A stretch of 64,000 nucleotides of DNA from Hydractinia symbiolongicarpus. Lineage: Eukaryota > Cnidaria > Hydrozoa > Anthoathecata > Hydractiniidae. A model generated the notes under the pieces. It was not told where the DNA came from. It did no database searches and worked only from the letters and a program-made list of their open reading frames with translations. Location of the stretch: positions 17,132,001-17,196,000 of the forward strand of contig NC_079880.1 in assembly GCF_029227915.1 (NCBI RefSeq). The letters are read 5' to 3'. This document shows positions 1 to 12,000 of the stretch, one piece after another; within the stretch, counting starts at the first letter, position 1, and each line of letters opens with the position of its first letter. A program made the position numbers and the translations under genes.

Positions 1-537
1 TTGTCGTGCAGCAGCTTGCCTTTCAGCATCTCGAGCACGTCTATTGGCTGCGTGATCAGTAATTTCTAAACGACGTGCAGCAGATTGCCTTTCAGCATCT
101 CTAACACATCTATTCACAGCGTGATCAGTATTTTTTAAACGACGTGCAGCAGCTTGACTTTCAGCATCTTGAGCACGCCTATTGGCAGCTTGCTCGTTAC
201 TTTCAGCATAACTAACTGCTGCCTGCCTTACAGCATCACTATGACGCCTGCTGTTGACTTGGTCAACAGTTTCAGTACAACGCAAACATGCAACACGTTG
301 TTCAAATCTACGTCTAGCTAAAGACACATCATCATTAATTGATGCACGTGGTATGAGATTTAACTGCACTTCATGTGCCAGTTCAACATGTTGAGCTGGC
401 ATTTGGCCCATAATGAGACCTACTAACCTCTGATTATTTCCAAGGCGTTGCAAGACAAACCTACCAGCATTATTAAAAAGCCTAAAACCACGTACAGGGT
501 TGTTAGTGTTAATACTACTTTCTAACGGGTTTGACAT
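1..537 (-). CDS. Helitron-type ORF, N-terminal part (runs off the left edge)
   Basis: Reading the minus strand from the ATG at 537, the frame stays open for 179 codons to the window edge, so the protein is partial at its C-terminus. After about 95 ordinary residues it becomes a string of roughly 20-residue Arg/Ala-rich repeats built on the pattern RDAERQAAARR followed by TDHA-NR; at least four units are visible. Similar Arg-rich repeat leaders occur in front of the Rep/helicase region of animal Helitron proteins; that is recalled, not searched. The Helitron-like copies at 2,250-5,375 lie on the same strand. The Rep and helicase motifs would lie outside the window. It could instead be an unrelated coiled-coil protein. 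Confidence 0.5.
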   Translation of the reverse strand, partial: MSNPLESSINTNNPVRGFRLFNNAGRFVLQRLGNNQRLVGLIMGQMPAQHVELAHEVQLNLIPRASINDDVSLARRRFEQRVACLRCTETVDQVNSRRHSDAVRQAAVSYAESNEQAANRRAQDAESQAAARRLKNTDHAVNRCVRDAERQSAARRLEITDHAANRRARDAERQAAARQ

Positions 538-2249
538 TGGAGAAAAATACACAACCTAGTTACCACAAATTCTAAAAAATAAAATAAGATAACAGTTAAA
601 CTTTGCCGAGTAGCTATTTCCAAATATTGTACTGCAATTTGGGAAACATTTCCTTGTAATAAACAAATGAATGTATTCTCCAAAAAAACCAAGCATTGAG
701 CAAGAACATTTTGTTTATAAGGGTTTGAAGAATAGGTTTGTTTTGTCAATTTCTTGCACAATTAGTATCATTATCCTTAAAAAGTTTAAAAAGTTTAGCT
801 AAAGATAAATTTGAAATTGCTCACTTTTTATACTGTTGTCACTAACCTCCGTCGTTTCGTCTTTATCCTTGACAAAAAGACAAAGGAAATTATCAACTGG
901 TTAGCTAGCCAGCTATATTATAAAATTATAGAAAACCTAGATAGGTTACTTACTAAAAACTGCTTTTAAAAATGTATATAGCTAAGCTAGCTATAACTTG
1001 ATTATTTTGATGAAGTATCTCTGAAGTATCTCTGACTGCACTTTTAACTTTTTTTCACGCTTAAACCAAAATAGAGAACGTGTTACAACATATAAATTAT
1101 GTATTTCTTTGATATTTGTAAATGCATGTAGCAAAAAACCTACTTCCTTCCGCTTTCGTCGTCAAGGGAAACTTGGATTTCCGACGAATAGATTTACTTT
1201 ATTTTAATCACGTTAATCATTTTAACATCATTTTAATCACGGGTAAACAGCTTTAGCAATGGCAGCATATTGTGTCAAAATGTCCAGCATGTGTTTTTAT
1301 TCCAATCAAAGCATAAATTTTTTTAAGTGAATACTTATATCACCAAATTTTTAGCTCTAACAGAGGTGAAGTATCATTTTTCACAGGATTGTCTTTGTGG
1401 CACAAAACTAATATTTACAATAAATTATGTCTGGTGTATTGTGCAGGGGATTAACTCTCGTTAAACCGGGTCATTGGATCAAAATGTGTTGGGTAGAGCT
1501 TAACTAAACTTTAACTTAAAACATTTTCAGTTGCTCTGAATTTTTTGTATTTTGTGCACAGCCTTTGATTCCATTTTTTTAATAAAGAATTTCTTTATTA
1601 TTTGGTCAAAATCTTTTTTTTTTCATAACATTTTGTCGGCCTCCTTTAACAAGCCTAAACTCTTTAACTTAGAAATTGTAACTAATACAAAACAAGCTTT
1701 AATACCCATTCCATAACATTAGTCTAAGAGCATGCCATAACAACATTCAAAAGTTATTGCATTTATAGTTTTTATAAAATAGACCCAGGGGTGCGGTTAG
1801 ATTATATAACGACTATGGTTTACCTATAAGAAATTTACCTATAAGAAATATACAGTTATCCTGTACGGCTTCGTGCTCATTACTCCAAATTTGTTTACAA
1901 AAAAAAGGCTACGGCGCAAAAAGAAAGGCTTCAAAATACAATTGAAGTGTGTACTAGTTTGGCAGGCCAAATTCTCCTTTTTTCTCTTTGCAAAGTATCA
2001 CAATTCTATAATAAAATTTATAATCAGGATTTACATAAATATTTATAATTATCTTTCAATTTATTTCTCAGATATCGATATCGGGATATCGGGATTCCTG
2101 ACGAGGTATGTGCGTGTTCTAAGCAACTAACCTTTAAACAAATGCCTGTAAAACACAGACCAGATTCTCTTGGATCGCTCAACAATTTCGTTGACCAAAT
2201 ATCATTATTTCGTTGACCATACTTGAAAGTAATGTGTAAAAGTAATGTG
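538..2249. other. No supported gene; AT-rich DNA
   Basis: I see no exon with family similarity and no long repeat. The longest frames are shorter than 90 codons and look random. It would be the 5' flank of the minus-strand ORF that starts at 537. Confidence 0.5.
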
Positions 2250-2821
2250 TCGATAGGGCCCGTGGAAAAATCCACTTAGGCAGGATAACAGAGAAAAACA
2301 ACCGTCATTTAAATTTTGCTGACGTCAGCAGAGACCTGTCAGAACACAAATTTTTTTTCAGAAATGTGTATGCCTGTTGCCTTCATCGTATAGATCTTGA
2401 AACGCTGATCAAGAAAATGTATAGGATCATGTATCTGTGATAAACGGTTACGGAGATATCGTGGTTTAAATGATTTTTGATGACGTCATCAACCCGTCCA
2501 TTCCGAAACGGATTCGGGGACCCAGGTTTGAGAAAATTTCCCAAATTGGTCCTAGGTGGTCCGTAGTTACCCACGCGGTGAAAAATCATTGACGTCACCA
2601 CCTCGTTTCCAAGTTATTTGGCCTCAAAGTTTTAAAGTGCACTGTAATGGCTTCATCAATTTAATATAGCATATTGTCGTTAAAGTAGTGTTATTGACGT
2701 CGCGCCGTAACGTCAGAAAATTTAACGTAATAGACATGCATTTTTCGGCAACATCAAAGAAAAATGAACACATCCACTTTGCCTGTCACAGACACACGGA
2801 ACTGGCGTATTATTATATAGA
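2250..2821 (-). mobile_element. Non-autonomous Helitron-like copy 2
   Basis: On the minus strand this copy begins with TCTATATAATAATACGCC at 2821, directly abutting the CTAG end of copy 1. Its first 90 or so bases match the start of copy 1 at 5375. It ends near 2250 in a GTGGATTTTTCCAC hairpin like the one at the end of copy 1. A 5' TC and a 3' hairpin are Helitron hallmarks. The expected CTRR end has decayed in this copy. No coding content was recognised. Confidence 0.6.
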
Positions 2822-3033
2822 CTAGTCGATAAGGCCCGTGGAAAAATCCACTTAGCCAAAAGGCCAATGAAAAAATAGGTTGCTTTAGATGTTTTGCTGA
2901 CGCCAGCAATGCATTTACAAAAAAAAATGTTCTGAAAGTTTTACACCAATTATCAAATGTCAAATCGCATACAAATCTTACACAAAATAATAAAGAACAG
3001 CATGCAAGGTGCAAAATCTAGTTGATAAAAAGT

Positions 3034-3138
3034 TACAACAACGACACTCACAACATCGACACTCACAACACCAATACTCACAAAACCGACAGTAAGAACA
3101 CCGACAGTTACAACACTGACAGCCACAACACGGATAAT
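3034..3138. repeat. 15-bp minisatellite
   Basis: About seven imperfect units of acaacaccgacactc in tandem, inside Helitron-like copy 1. Confidence 0.7.
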
Positions 3139-3329
3139 AACAATGTCAGAAATAACGCGTCTCAAATATGTACATCTTATAAGTGATTATTTTGGAAACC
3201 CTCAGTATTTTATTCTGAAATATCAAAAAGTTGGCCTACAAGAGTTACACATTTTAAATATCGTCTTTCCCTTAAAAGCTCCTACGAAAATATGAAAATC
3301 CATAGTTTGGAAAACATCAAATTTAAATC

Positions 3330-4330
3330 TGCAAAAATCAGTCATTTCAGTTGCATACTATCCTCTCCCACAAAAAGTTTACACAAAATGTAAAAAACAA
3401 GCAGTTAAGAAGACAAAAATTTTTCTTTTGCAGTATGATGATCCGTACTGCCCTTTACCAACAATTTTGAACCTAAATGTCAAAAAATCAATAAGCAAAG
3501 AATAAACTTGAATAAAAAAGCTCATTATTTTGGAAACATTGTATACGGTTCGTAAACAAAAGTGTACACAAAATGTAAAACAGATTGGTTTTTGAGAAAC
3601 ACATCTAAATCAACAAAAATAATTTCATTCAGCATATCATATATTGCCAATACCCATTAATCTTCCACAAAGAGGTTATAATATAAAACACATCAGAATT
3701 TAGAAAAAAAAGTCATTTCAGTGTATACAGTCCTCTCCCGTTAGATTACAAAATATAAAAAATAAAAACAGTTTCAGTCAGAACATTAAGTATTTTTTTA
3801 TCATCAGCAAACATTTATATATCCCTACAAAATTTTAATTCTCAAGAAAAACAAAAATGTGAAACCATGGAATTTTCTTCCACCAAAAATGACATCACAT
3901 ACAGTTAGTTCTCCCCAACAATAGTTTATATTACGAAATATAAAGACATCAGCTTATACAACAGCTTACAGTGAAGTCTGATTCTACAAAAATTTGTTCT
4001 TTCAGTATATATTGCATGTGGTTTATTTCCACAAAAATTTACACAAAATTTTAAAAAAACAGCATTTTGCAACACAAACAATTATAAACTGACTTAATCA
4101 TACCATCCTCTCATAATTTTTTTAACCCAAAGTCATCATAAACACGTAAATTTCCAATCACATGTAAAAAAAACCTGTAAAAAAACCTGGCATATTACAT
4201 GTAGGCTGACAAAAGTTTAACGGGATGACAGAAACAAAACAATAAAAATAACTTAACACACACTTTAAATTCTATAAAATTTGTTTCACTTGTCATATTG
4301 TGGTCCCCTTTGTAAAGTTCACAGGTAATG
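3330..4330. repeat. Degenerate tandem array in Helitron interior
   Basis: A motif like catcctctcccacaaaa followed by ttacacaaaatgtaaaaaa recurs with drift near 3350, 3570, 3720, 4020 and 4300. It reads as an old, diverged tandem array with units of about 170 to 300 bp. No coding potential was seen. Confidence 0.4.
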
Positions 4331-5439
4331 TTAAAAAAATATACTCTATGGGCATAACAATGAGTCACACCATCCTAAAAGTTCAAGAAAGATTTTGTAG
4401 CTAGCTTATTTCATCATAATTCGTGTTCAAAAAAGATGAGATAGGTTAGAGCTAGCTAAGCTTGGGATGGGAGCCTTAAAGCTAACATTAGCTATCAGAT
4501 AACAGTAGCTAAGACACCCAGTTAAATATACTTCAACTGGGGAGACTTAACTGGGTCCTATAGCTAGCTATTCATGCTTAGTAAAAGACATTATAAAGAG
4601 AAACAATAGTAATGTAAAACAAACCAAAGTTTTCCGTTTGTCCAGCAAATTAGTTTGTTAGCCAGCTAACAGCTTTATGTAGCATTTTGAATTTTAGGAC
4701 AAATACATTAGTTACGCACCAGGGGACACATTAATTATGCAAAAAAATTGTAAACAAATATGGCTAGCTTTTTTATTTTTAAAAAAAACGCGGTGAAAAC
4801 TTTAAGAATTTGGAGCTTTAATGGATTTTTTTTGAGAATGCGATTTTGCTTGACAATTTTAAGTGTACTACATAAAAAAAGTAACACGCAACTTCAGCGA
4901 CATAAAAACGGAACGTCTAAATATATCAAAGTTCTTACTTTTTCTGAATTCCAATCCACTTGAAACTCTAGCATGCATTTTCTACTTCTAGCTTAACTTT
5001 ACTACTTCCTAGCTCCACTCTTCACTTCCGAAGTAACTTCTTGTGGCTTTCAACTTTATTTTTCTACTTCTACTTCTTTACTTAGAGTACTTAGAGTCTG
5101 AATCACTTTTTGCACTTTTTTCAAGACGAAGGGACCTTTCTTTTGTGTTTCTTTCGGTGTCGAGGGACACCATTTTTGGAAAGTTAGCCGTTAAATTTAT
5201 TTCAGCAAATCAAATTGAGCGTTTTCATCACGTGATGTTAACAAAGTAAACCTGCTAACAAAATAGACATATTTTTTTCAGTAACATCAAAGATTTTTTC
5301 GGCAACATCAAAGGAAAATGACGATATCAACTTTGCCTGTCACAGACACACGGAACTGGCGTATTATTATATAGATCAGCAAAAAATATAAGCTTTTTGC
5401 ACTGTAGAATTAAAAAATAAGTAAAATTTCACTCGTTTG

Positions 5440-5850
5440 TCGATAGAGAAGAATATATCATTCACACAATCATATATATCATTCACACATTATATATATC
5501 ATTCACACATTATATATATCATTTACACAATCATATATATCGTGCATGCATCATATATATCGTATCGTATCGCATATCATGCATATCATTCACACAATTT
5601 TCATCATATATGTCATCATTAGTTATCATATATGTCATTATTTGTTATCATATATGTTATCATATATGTTATCATATATGTTATCATATATGTTATCATA
5701 TATGTTATCATATATGTTATCATATATGTCATTATTTGTTATCATATTTGATAACATATATGTTATTATATAGTTATCATATATGTTATCATAAATGTTA
5801 TCATATATGTTATCATATATGTTATCATATTATCATATATGTTATCATAT
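5440..5850. repeat. Microsatellite/minisatellite block (12-bp unit ATATGTTATCAT)
   Basis: The block begins with about 22-bp units containing atatatcattcacac (5450-5540) and continues as at least ten copies of a 12-bp ATATGTTATCAT unit from 5640. Open frames across it are by-products of the repeat. Confidence 0.85.
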
Positions 5851-6051
5851 TAATGTATATATGAGTGGCTGAATATTACTATATGTGAGCATCCATAACG
5901 AGCACCATTTTGATCTGTTGTGTTTAGATAGCAATACTCAATCCTTTATAAATACAAAGTTTATTCCTAATAACGTGATAAAAAACCGTTAACTGCATTT
6001 CATTTGTCAGTTTCTCAGTGCTATTCCACTCAATGTTATTCCACTTTTCAG

Positions 6052-9000
6052 CTCTGGTCAATTGGGCTTGGGAGATAATAAAGGTATCTATCATTTTATT
6101 ATCTTTCATTATTATTTAATATCTTGTTTCGTTTTTTTCTTATGTGATTTTGATAGTAGTTACCATTTTTTCGTGTTAGCGAGACTTTCACCAACAAAAG
6201 TGCAACTGCTTTGTGATGAAAGTGTTCGCCATGTAGCTCTTGGTGAACACCATACAGTTGTACTCGCCGCGGTATGTAGTTTGTAGTTTTTACGTTGAAA
6301 TGCACGATCAGTTATAACAAGGAGGTTTGTAATCTTTTAAACAGGAAACACCCATGTTACACAACTTTAAAGCTTTATTTTGTATTCTTTTTCAACTTGG
6401 ACAACGCAATGCGAAGAACAGTATTACAGCGGTAGTGGCTATAATAATAACATAACGTAAATCTCTACCACGTAGGGATTCATTGTGAGCACATAATGTG
6501 TGCACAATTTTTTAAGGGTACACAAGAGAATCACCTAAGTTTTTTCTGTCTATATGATAAGTTTTTTTCTATTTTTAGTTTAAAATTTCAGTTTAAACTG
6601 GTCATATTTTAAAGATTATAGATCTGTAAACACAAATTTGCCATCGTCCCGAAAAAATTCTGGAATTTAAATATTAACCTCCTGAATATTAACCATGATA
6701 ACTATTCTATTTTTGATTAACTGTCCCGTCCAGATATTTATATTTGCTCATATATGTATATATTTATAACATCTTTTTTGGAATAGTCTAATATAAAAAA
6801 AAAGTTCTGGTGTCCTAATTTTACAGAAAAACCTATAAACAAAAATCTTCCTTTTAATTAAAAAAAACTTACTTCTTTAGAATCAAAGAGTTTTTACTTT
6901 TGGGGCTGGTACGTCTGGCCAACTTGGACATTATTGTTTTGAGGATGAGTGGAACCCGAAAGTGGTGAGTTACTTAAGAAAACAACAATTTGGCACCATG
7001 ATTTGTAAAAAACTATTTGGTTTTCATGAAATGATGAATATTATTTGTTTGTTCAATGCATAAGTTTGTAGTAGCCATGAACTCTTCTCATAGTGTAAAT
7101 CATTTCGAGAAATTTCGAATGTAAGCGTGTAAAAGTTGCCTTCAACACTATAATAGTATAACATCGTGAACACTTTCTTTTAATAAATACGGAATTGTAA
7201 TAAACATTGTGCCCTAAAATGTGGCAGAAAATATTTTTCATGACTAGGGTGAAAAATTTCTTTACTGGTATCATTTTTTTCGAGATAAACTGTAAATTTA
7301 GTAAATTACTGTCAGCGCAGTGAAAAAAAGCGATAAAAAAGGCAAAGTTGGTATATATGAGGAGGGATATGTGTATTGTATATAATTCGCAACAGAGGTC
7401 AACAAGAATCACAGTTATCTGTCTAAGACAGTTTCTTAAACGTGGTATGGTCAAAAAACTGTCAACCAATAACATTGATAGGTTATAAATATCAAAATAT
7501 TACTTAATTACACAAGCGGCAAAACCACTCAACTTGACATACTATGATGACAATGAAAACGGTTTGGTGGTTCCACCGACGAGCAAGTGGCCCAGTGGTA
7601 GATAGATTTCGAGAAAGGAAAATAATCTGTGCATCATCCGAATGCAGATGGCGCTCATAGGCATCACCAGTCCATCTGCCTAAGACAGTACTGTCAGACA
7701 CCCCTGCTGATGCTGCAACGAAGTCAACACCAATGGGGGGAAAGAATGCATCACCTATGCAGGAAAGAGTGCCTGTTGATGTATGGAATATTAGACAAGC
7801 AATAAAACAGGAGGTTGATATATGTCCTCACCTTTCTAACATTTGAAATCCTGGAAATTAAATTGTGATCACCCTGGGCCTGGACAAACGCCTGAAAAGC
7901 ACCCCATACAATGTATTGGACAAACTGTGTTATTAATTGCGCCAATCCTAAATTGACAGTAAAAAAGGATCTGTTGTAGACCAGGTATGAAATCTTAGTA
8001 GTTAAAAGGACTCATGCGAGTTGGTTGAGTAAAATGCACCCCCATGGACTCTTTTTATTTCCTGTACAGTGCAGAACAATCGACTCATACCAGCTATTTC
8101 AGCATAGTTGCCGGCCATGTTTGAGCGGTATTGCAATTCTGAGATGTACACCCGAATAGTATTGTGAGGTACGCTTCGTACCAACCGGGAAGTGTAGCGA
8201 ATAAGGATATTCTCGTTTAATGGCAATGTTTTTTTATATGTAACTTATATCATTTTTTTTGAGATACACAGCAAATTTTAGTAAATTTTAAAATCGTAAG
8301 AAATATTCTTTATAATATAGGTGGCTGAATTGATGGGCATGGAAATTTCACATGTTGCCTGTGGCAGGAAACATACGTTTGCTTTTTCTGCAAAACTTGG
8401 TCGGTTATTTGCATTTGGTCTTAGTGTAAAGGGCCAGCTTGGATTAAACTCGTTTGAGAAAAAAAATAACCCGGTTGTAGTGGAGGGTATTTGGAGCACA
8501 CCATATAGATTCCATAAAGAAGCCGTCAGCGAAGCTCGGGGTAATGCAAATATTTTCTATTATGAAAATGACTTAATGGATGCACTGGACAATTTTGAGG
8601 AAATTCAGAATGGACATACGAATACCATCACAAGTATATATGCAGGAGGATTGCAGTCTTTTGCGCTTGTTGTACATTCTAATGTGAGTGTTTTCTGCGT
8701 ATAATATTACAAACTGTTGCGAAAATAGGAGGTTTTTATAGCTGTTTTAGTGCCAGCTACTAAGCTAAGAAGTTTTTTCTTTGAGAAACGTTCTTACAAG
8801 TGGTATATTATTATGGAATACGATACATTTGACTAGTAAATTTTTGTGTTTTAGTGCACTTTACCGAAGTTTGAATACCTCGTATATCGGGATTCTTTAC
8901 TAACCTTAACAAAAAATGCTGTGGAAGATATTGTTAGTACTTTTCAAAATAGAAGTGTTGCTGAGCAAAAAAGGTAACAAGTCAATTTGTTGTACGCACG

Positions 9001-12000
9001 TTTAAACAATAAGACATGAATATATTGTTTAATACGTTGATTAAATATAGTGTTTTTCCCTAAACTTTGTAAACAACTTCAAGTTCTTCGAACGGTGGTC
9101 AACCGACACAATGTTCAAGTAATGAACTAAATACATAGAAATGGCTTTTAGAACAAAATGTTTCTGTTTTTTTATTTTTCATGCGAAAATATTATTATAA
9201 TTTTTTTATCAATGCTTATTGTAGGGTTGTTAGTTTTATCTCCACTGTATTTTCCCACTCCTCATGTTTAAATGGATCATTTCTTGCTCGGTAAGAATTT
9301 TTATTTTTCTGTTTTTGCGAAGTCAACAGCCATTTCAGAAGGTGTTTTTAAATGTCTTTACAAGTTCCCTTTGTTCGTAGAGGAGAACATGAGCATACTG
9401 CATGTACTACTCATGGAATTCACTTAATGGCCATGAAAAATTGCTTTCATAAGCTCTGTTCAATTCAGGAGCTAAATGACACGGTATGTGTTTTTCAAAC
9501 AACGTGTAATTATAACTGTATTTTTCGTGACATCGATAAGTGCAACCATGCATTGCTTAATTTTATTCTTATTTATTGTATTAGACGGGGTAAGAGTTTT
9601 TGCTTTCATAAAGAGAATATCTAGCAAAAAAAGACTTCTCCCAATTTTCTTTGTAATAATTTTTAAAGCTTACCGTTATAGCGGTTGAAATTTGGTGACT
9701 TTTATTAATTTTCAGTTAACTTTAGAACAGACATAGGTCTAGTACGACATCACGTCTTTTGTCCTGGTGACGCATCAGTTAACACGTGACCAGGTACAAA
9801 ATAATACCTTACGTCCTTTGTCACTTTGTCTTTTTAAATCGACTGGTATTTATGAATTCGTCTTTTTTCTATAAATTTTGAGCCTGTAAGATTTTATTAA
9901 AGTTAACAGGAACAAATAAAAAAGATCCAAAATCCTTCCATAATACAAAAACAGACTAAAGTTTGTACACATTTTTTTCCTTATGTTCATCTAGCTTGCT
10001 AACATGGTTGATATTCGTCAATGATAAATTGCGATATCACACCGCATAGCACGCAAAAATAGGACAGAGGTTTAAATTGCTTATAACAAGAAATAAGCCT
10101 TAGTTAATTATTAAAATCAACACCAATTGTTTTGAGCACAAGCTTTTGAAGAAAAAGTCAAGACGATATTTTTTTCTAACAAGGGAATATCTCAAACAGT
10201 GATAACACAGTGCACTTCCTTATGTACTTCTTTACAATAAAACTACTATTATAGCACAAATAATGATAATGTAGGAGTCGAAAAAAATTTGTCAAATTGT
10301 CCGGCGGCCGTTATATGGTAACCTTGAGAACACTACTTCATACTTTATATCAAGTCATATTCGCATAGATTGGAACGAAATAATCATTAGTCTTATCAAC
10401 TGTTAATCCTTCTTACCAATCGTTAGTTCTTCTTATCGATCGCTAGTCCTTTTTATCAATCTTTAGTCCTTCTTATCGATCTCTAGTACTTCTTATCAAT
10501 CGTTAGTCCTTCTTATCGATCGTTCGTCCTTTTATCAATCGTTAGTCCTTTTTATCGATCGTTACTCCTTCTTATCGATCGTTAGTCCTTCTTATCGATC
10601 GTTAGTCCTTCTTATCGATTGTTATTCCTTTTTATCGATTGTTATTCCTTCTTGTCGATCGTTAATCCTTCTTATCAATCATAAGTCCTTCTTATCAATC
10701 GTTAGTTTTTCTTAGTGCTGTCACCAAATTTAAACTGAAATAATAGTGTTTCTACACCTTTCAACTCTCCACCACGGTTAACCTTTTTTCAGTTGATATT
10801 TTTGTTTTTGTTTTAACATACAAGAATAGTAAAACATTTACTAACCCAGAATTTTTTTTATATATATTTTATAACTTTTTACCTGTTTATATATTACCTA
10901 ATTTAGATTTTGTCGGTGGTTCGAGAACGCTTAATGCAAAACATCACAATCTTACCTGATATCGAGGCTATGAGAGTTTTCATAATGATACCTGAGCTGC
11001 CATTTTTTCATGATATGGACCTAAAATGGCAGATCATTATTCCATTTGTCAACACTATTAATTTATTACAGAAGGAGTCATTGCAACTGCTAGGTAAGCT
11101 TTCACTTCAGTGTGTTGACGTCAACTTTTTTATATGTTTCTGTTCCAATATCTTAGGTTTTGTTACAACTGCATCCTCCTAAGATAAGCCTGATAATTTA
11201 TAAGGTTTATGTACTAATCCATTATCATTCGCTTATCGTAAAGAACTAATTTAAAAGCCAAATGAGGTGTACAGGTCGGAATATGTGCCCAGTTTAAACC
11301 GGTTATGTTTAATATGTATTCTTACAGGTATATTAAGAAATTAATTAAAACAAAACATAACAAAGGTGATGAAATTCCTTTGGAAAACGGACGTTAAGCC
11401 GAAAAAGATGATGATGATGATGATTTGTTATATTCTTATATTGAAGTGATAAAGAGTACTTAATTCAGTTATCCACACACCCTTAGTCCAGTTAACCACA
11501 CGCCCTTAATCTTTTAACGTAACAATAATTTAAAATTTCAATTGTTTCTTTGTGGAGCTCTAGAAAGAATCTATATTATTTCTATTCAGAAAAATGGTGG
11601 ACAGTACTTCCAGCAACATTTTTTGAAAGGCTTGTAGAGGTATGTGTAATTTATCACCTTAGAAACCACGTTGCTGATACTGTAGTCATTTCAAAAATGA
11701 AAGGTCTAGTGGTAAGTGATTATTGGTTTGCATTATATTGAACTTTTTAGGCCTTTAGAAGGTGTGTCATGGCATTACTGAATGAGAAGTTACCTGAACG
11801 GGCGAATCAACTGGTAATAATTTGTATTGTATTTTTATAATATTAATTCTTCTCTTGATTAAAAATTATAATGCTTGTTATTGGCAACAACAGGATGATT
11901 ATATTTTAAAATAAAAAGATTTTCCACAGATTTTCCTGATAATCGAGAATAGTTGATTTGATTTTTTGTAGATCTTTACATTGCACAGCGCGTTGAACAC

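Larger units (their letters stand above)
2822..5375 (-). mobile_element. Non-autonomous Helitron-like copy 1 (2.55 kb)
   Basis: On the minus strand it starts with TC at 5375-5374 (TCTATATAATAATACGCC), preceded by A, and ends with CTAG at 2825-2822. A hairpin with stem GTGGA/TCCAC lies about ten bases inside that end. This matches the Helitron rule of A|TC...CTRR|T with no terminal inverted repeat. The interior is AT-rich with degenerate tandem repeats and no recognised gene. Copy 2 begins at the very next base, giving a head-to-tail tandem of two family members. Confidence 0.6.

Noticed and set aside
5437-5864. Three overlapping open frames
   Set aside because: Produced by the 12-bp ATATGTTATCAT repeat, not coding.
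7053-7475. 140-codon open frame on the minus strand
   Set aside because: Hydrophobic, low-complexity translation without family features, lying inside a HERC intron in AT-rich DNA. Probably chance.
11403-11425. Run of GAT repeats, possible acidic coding stretch
   Set aside because: A short microsatellite in a HERC intron with no open context.
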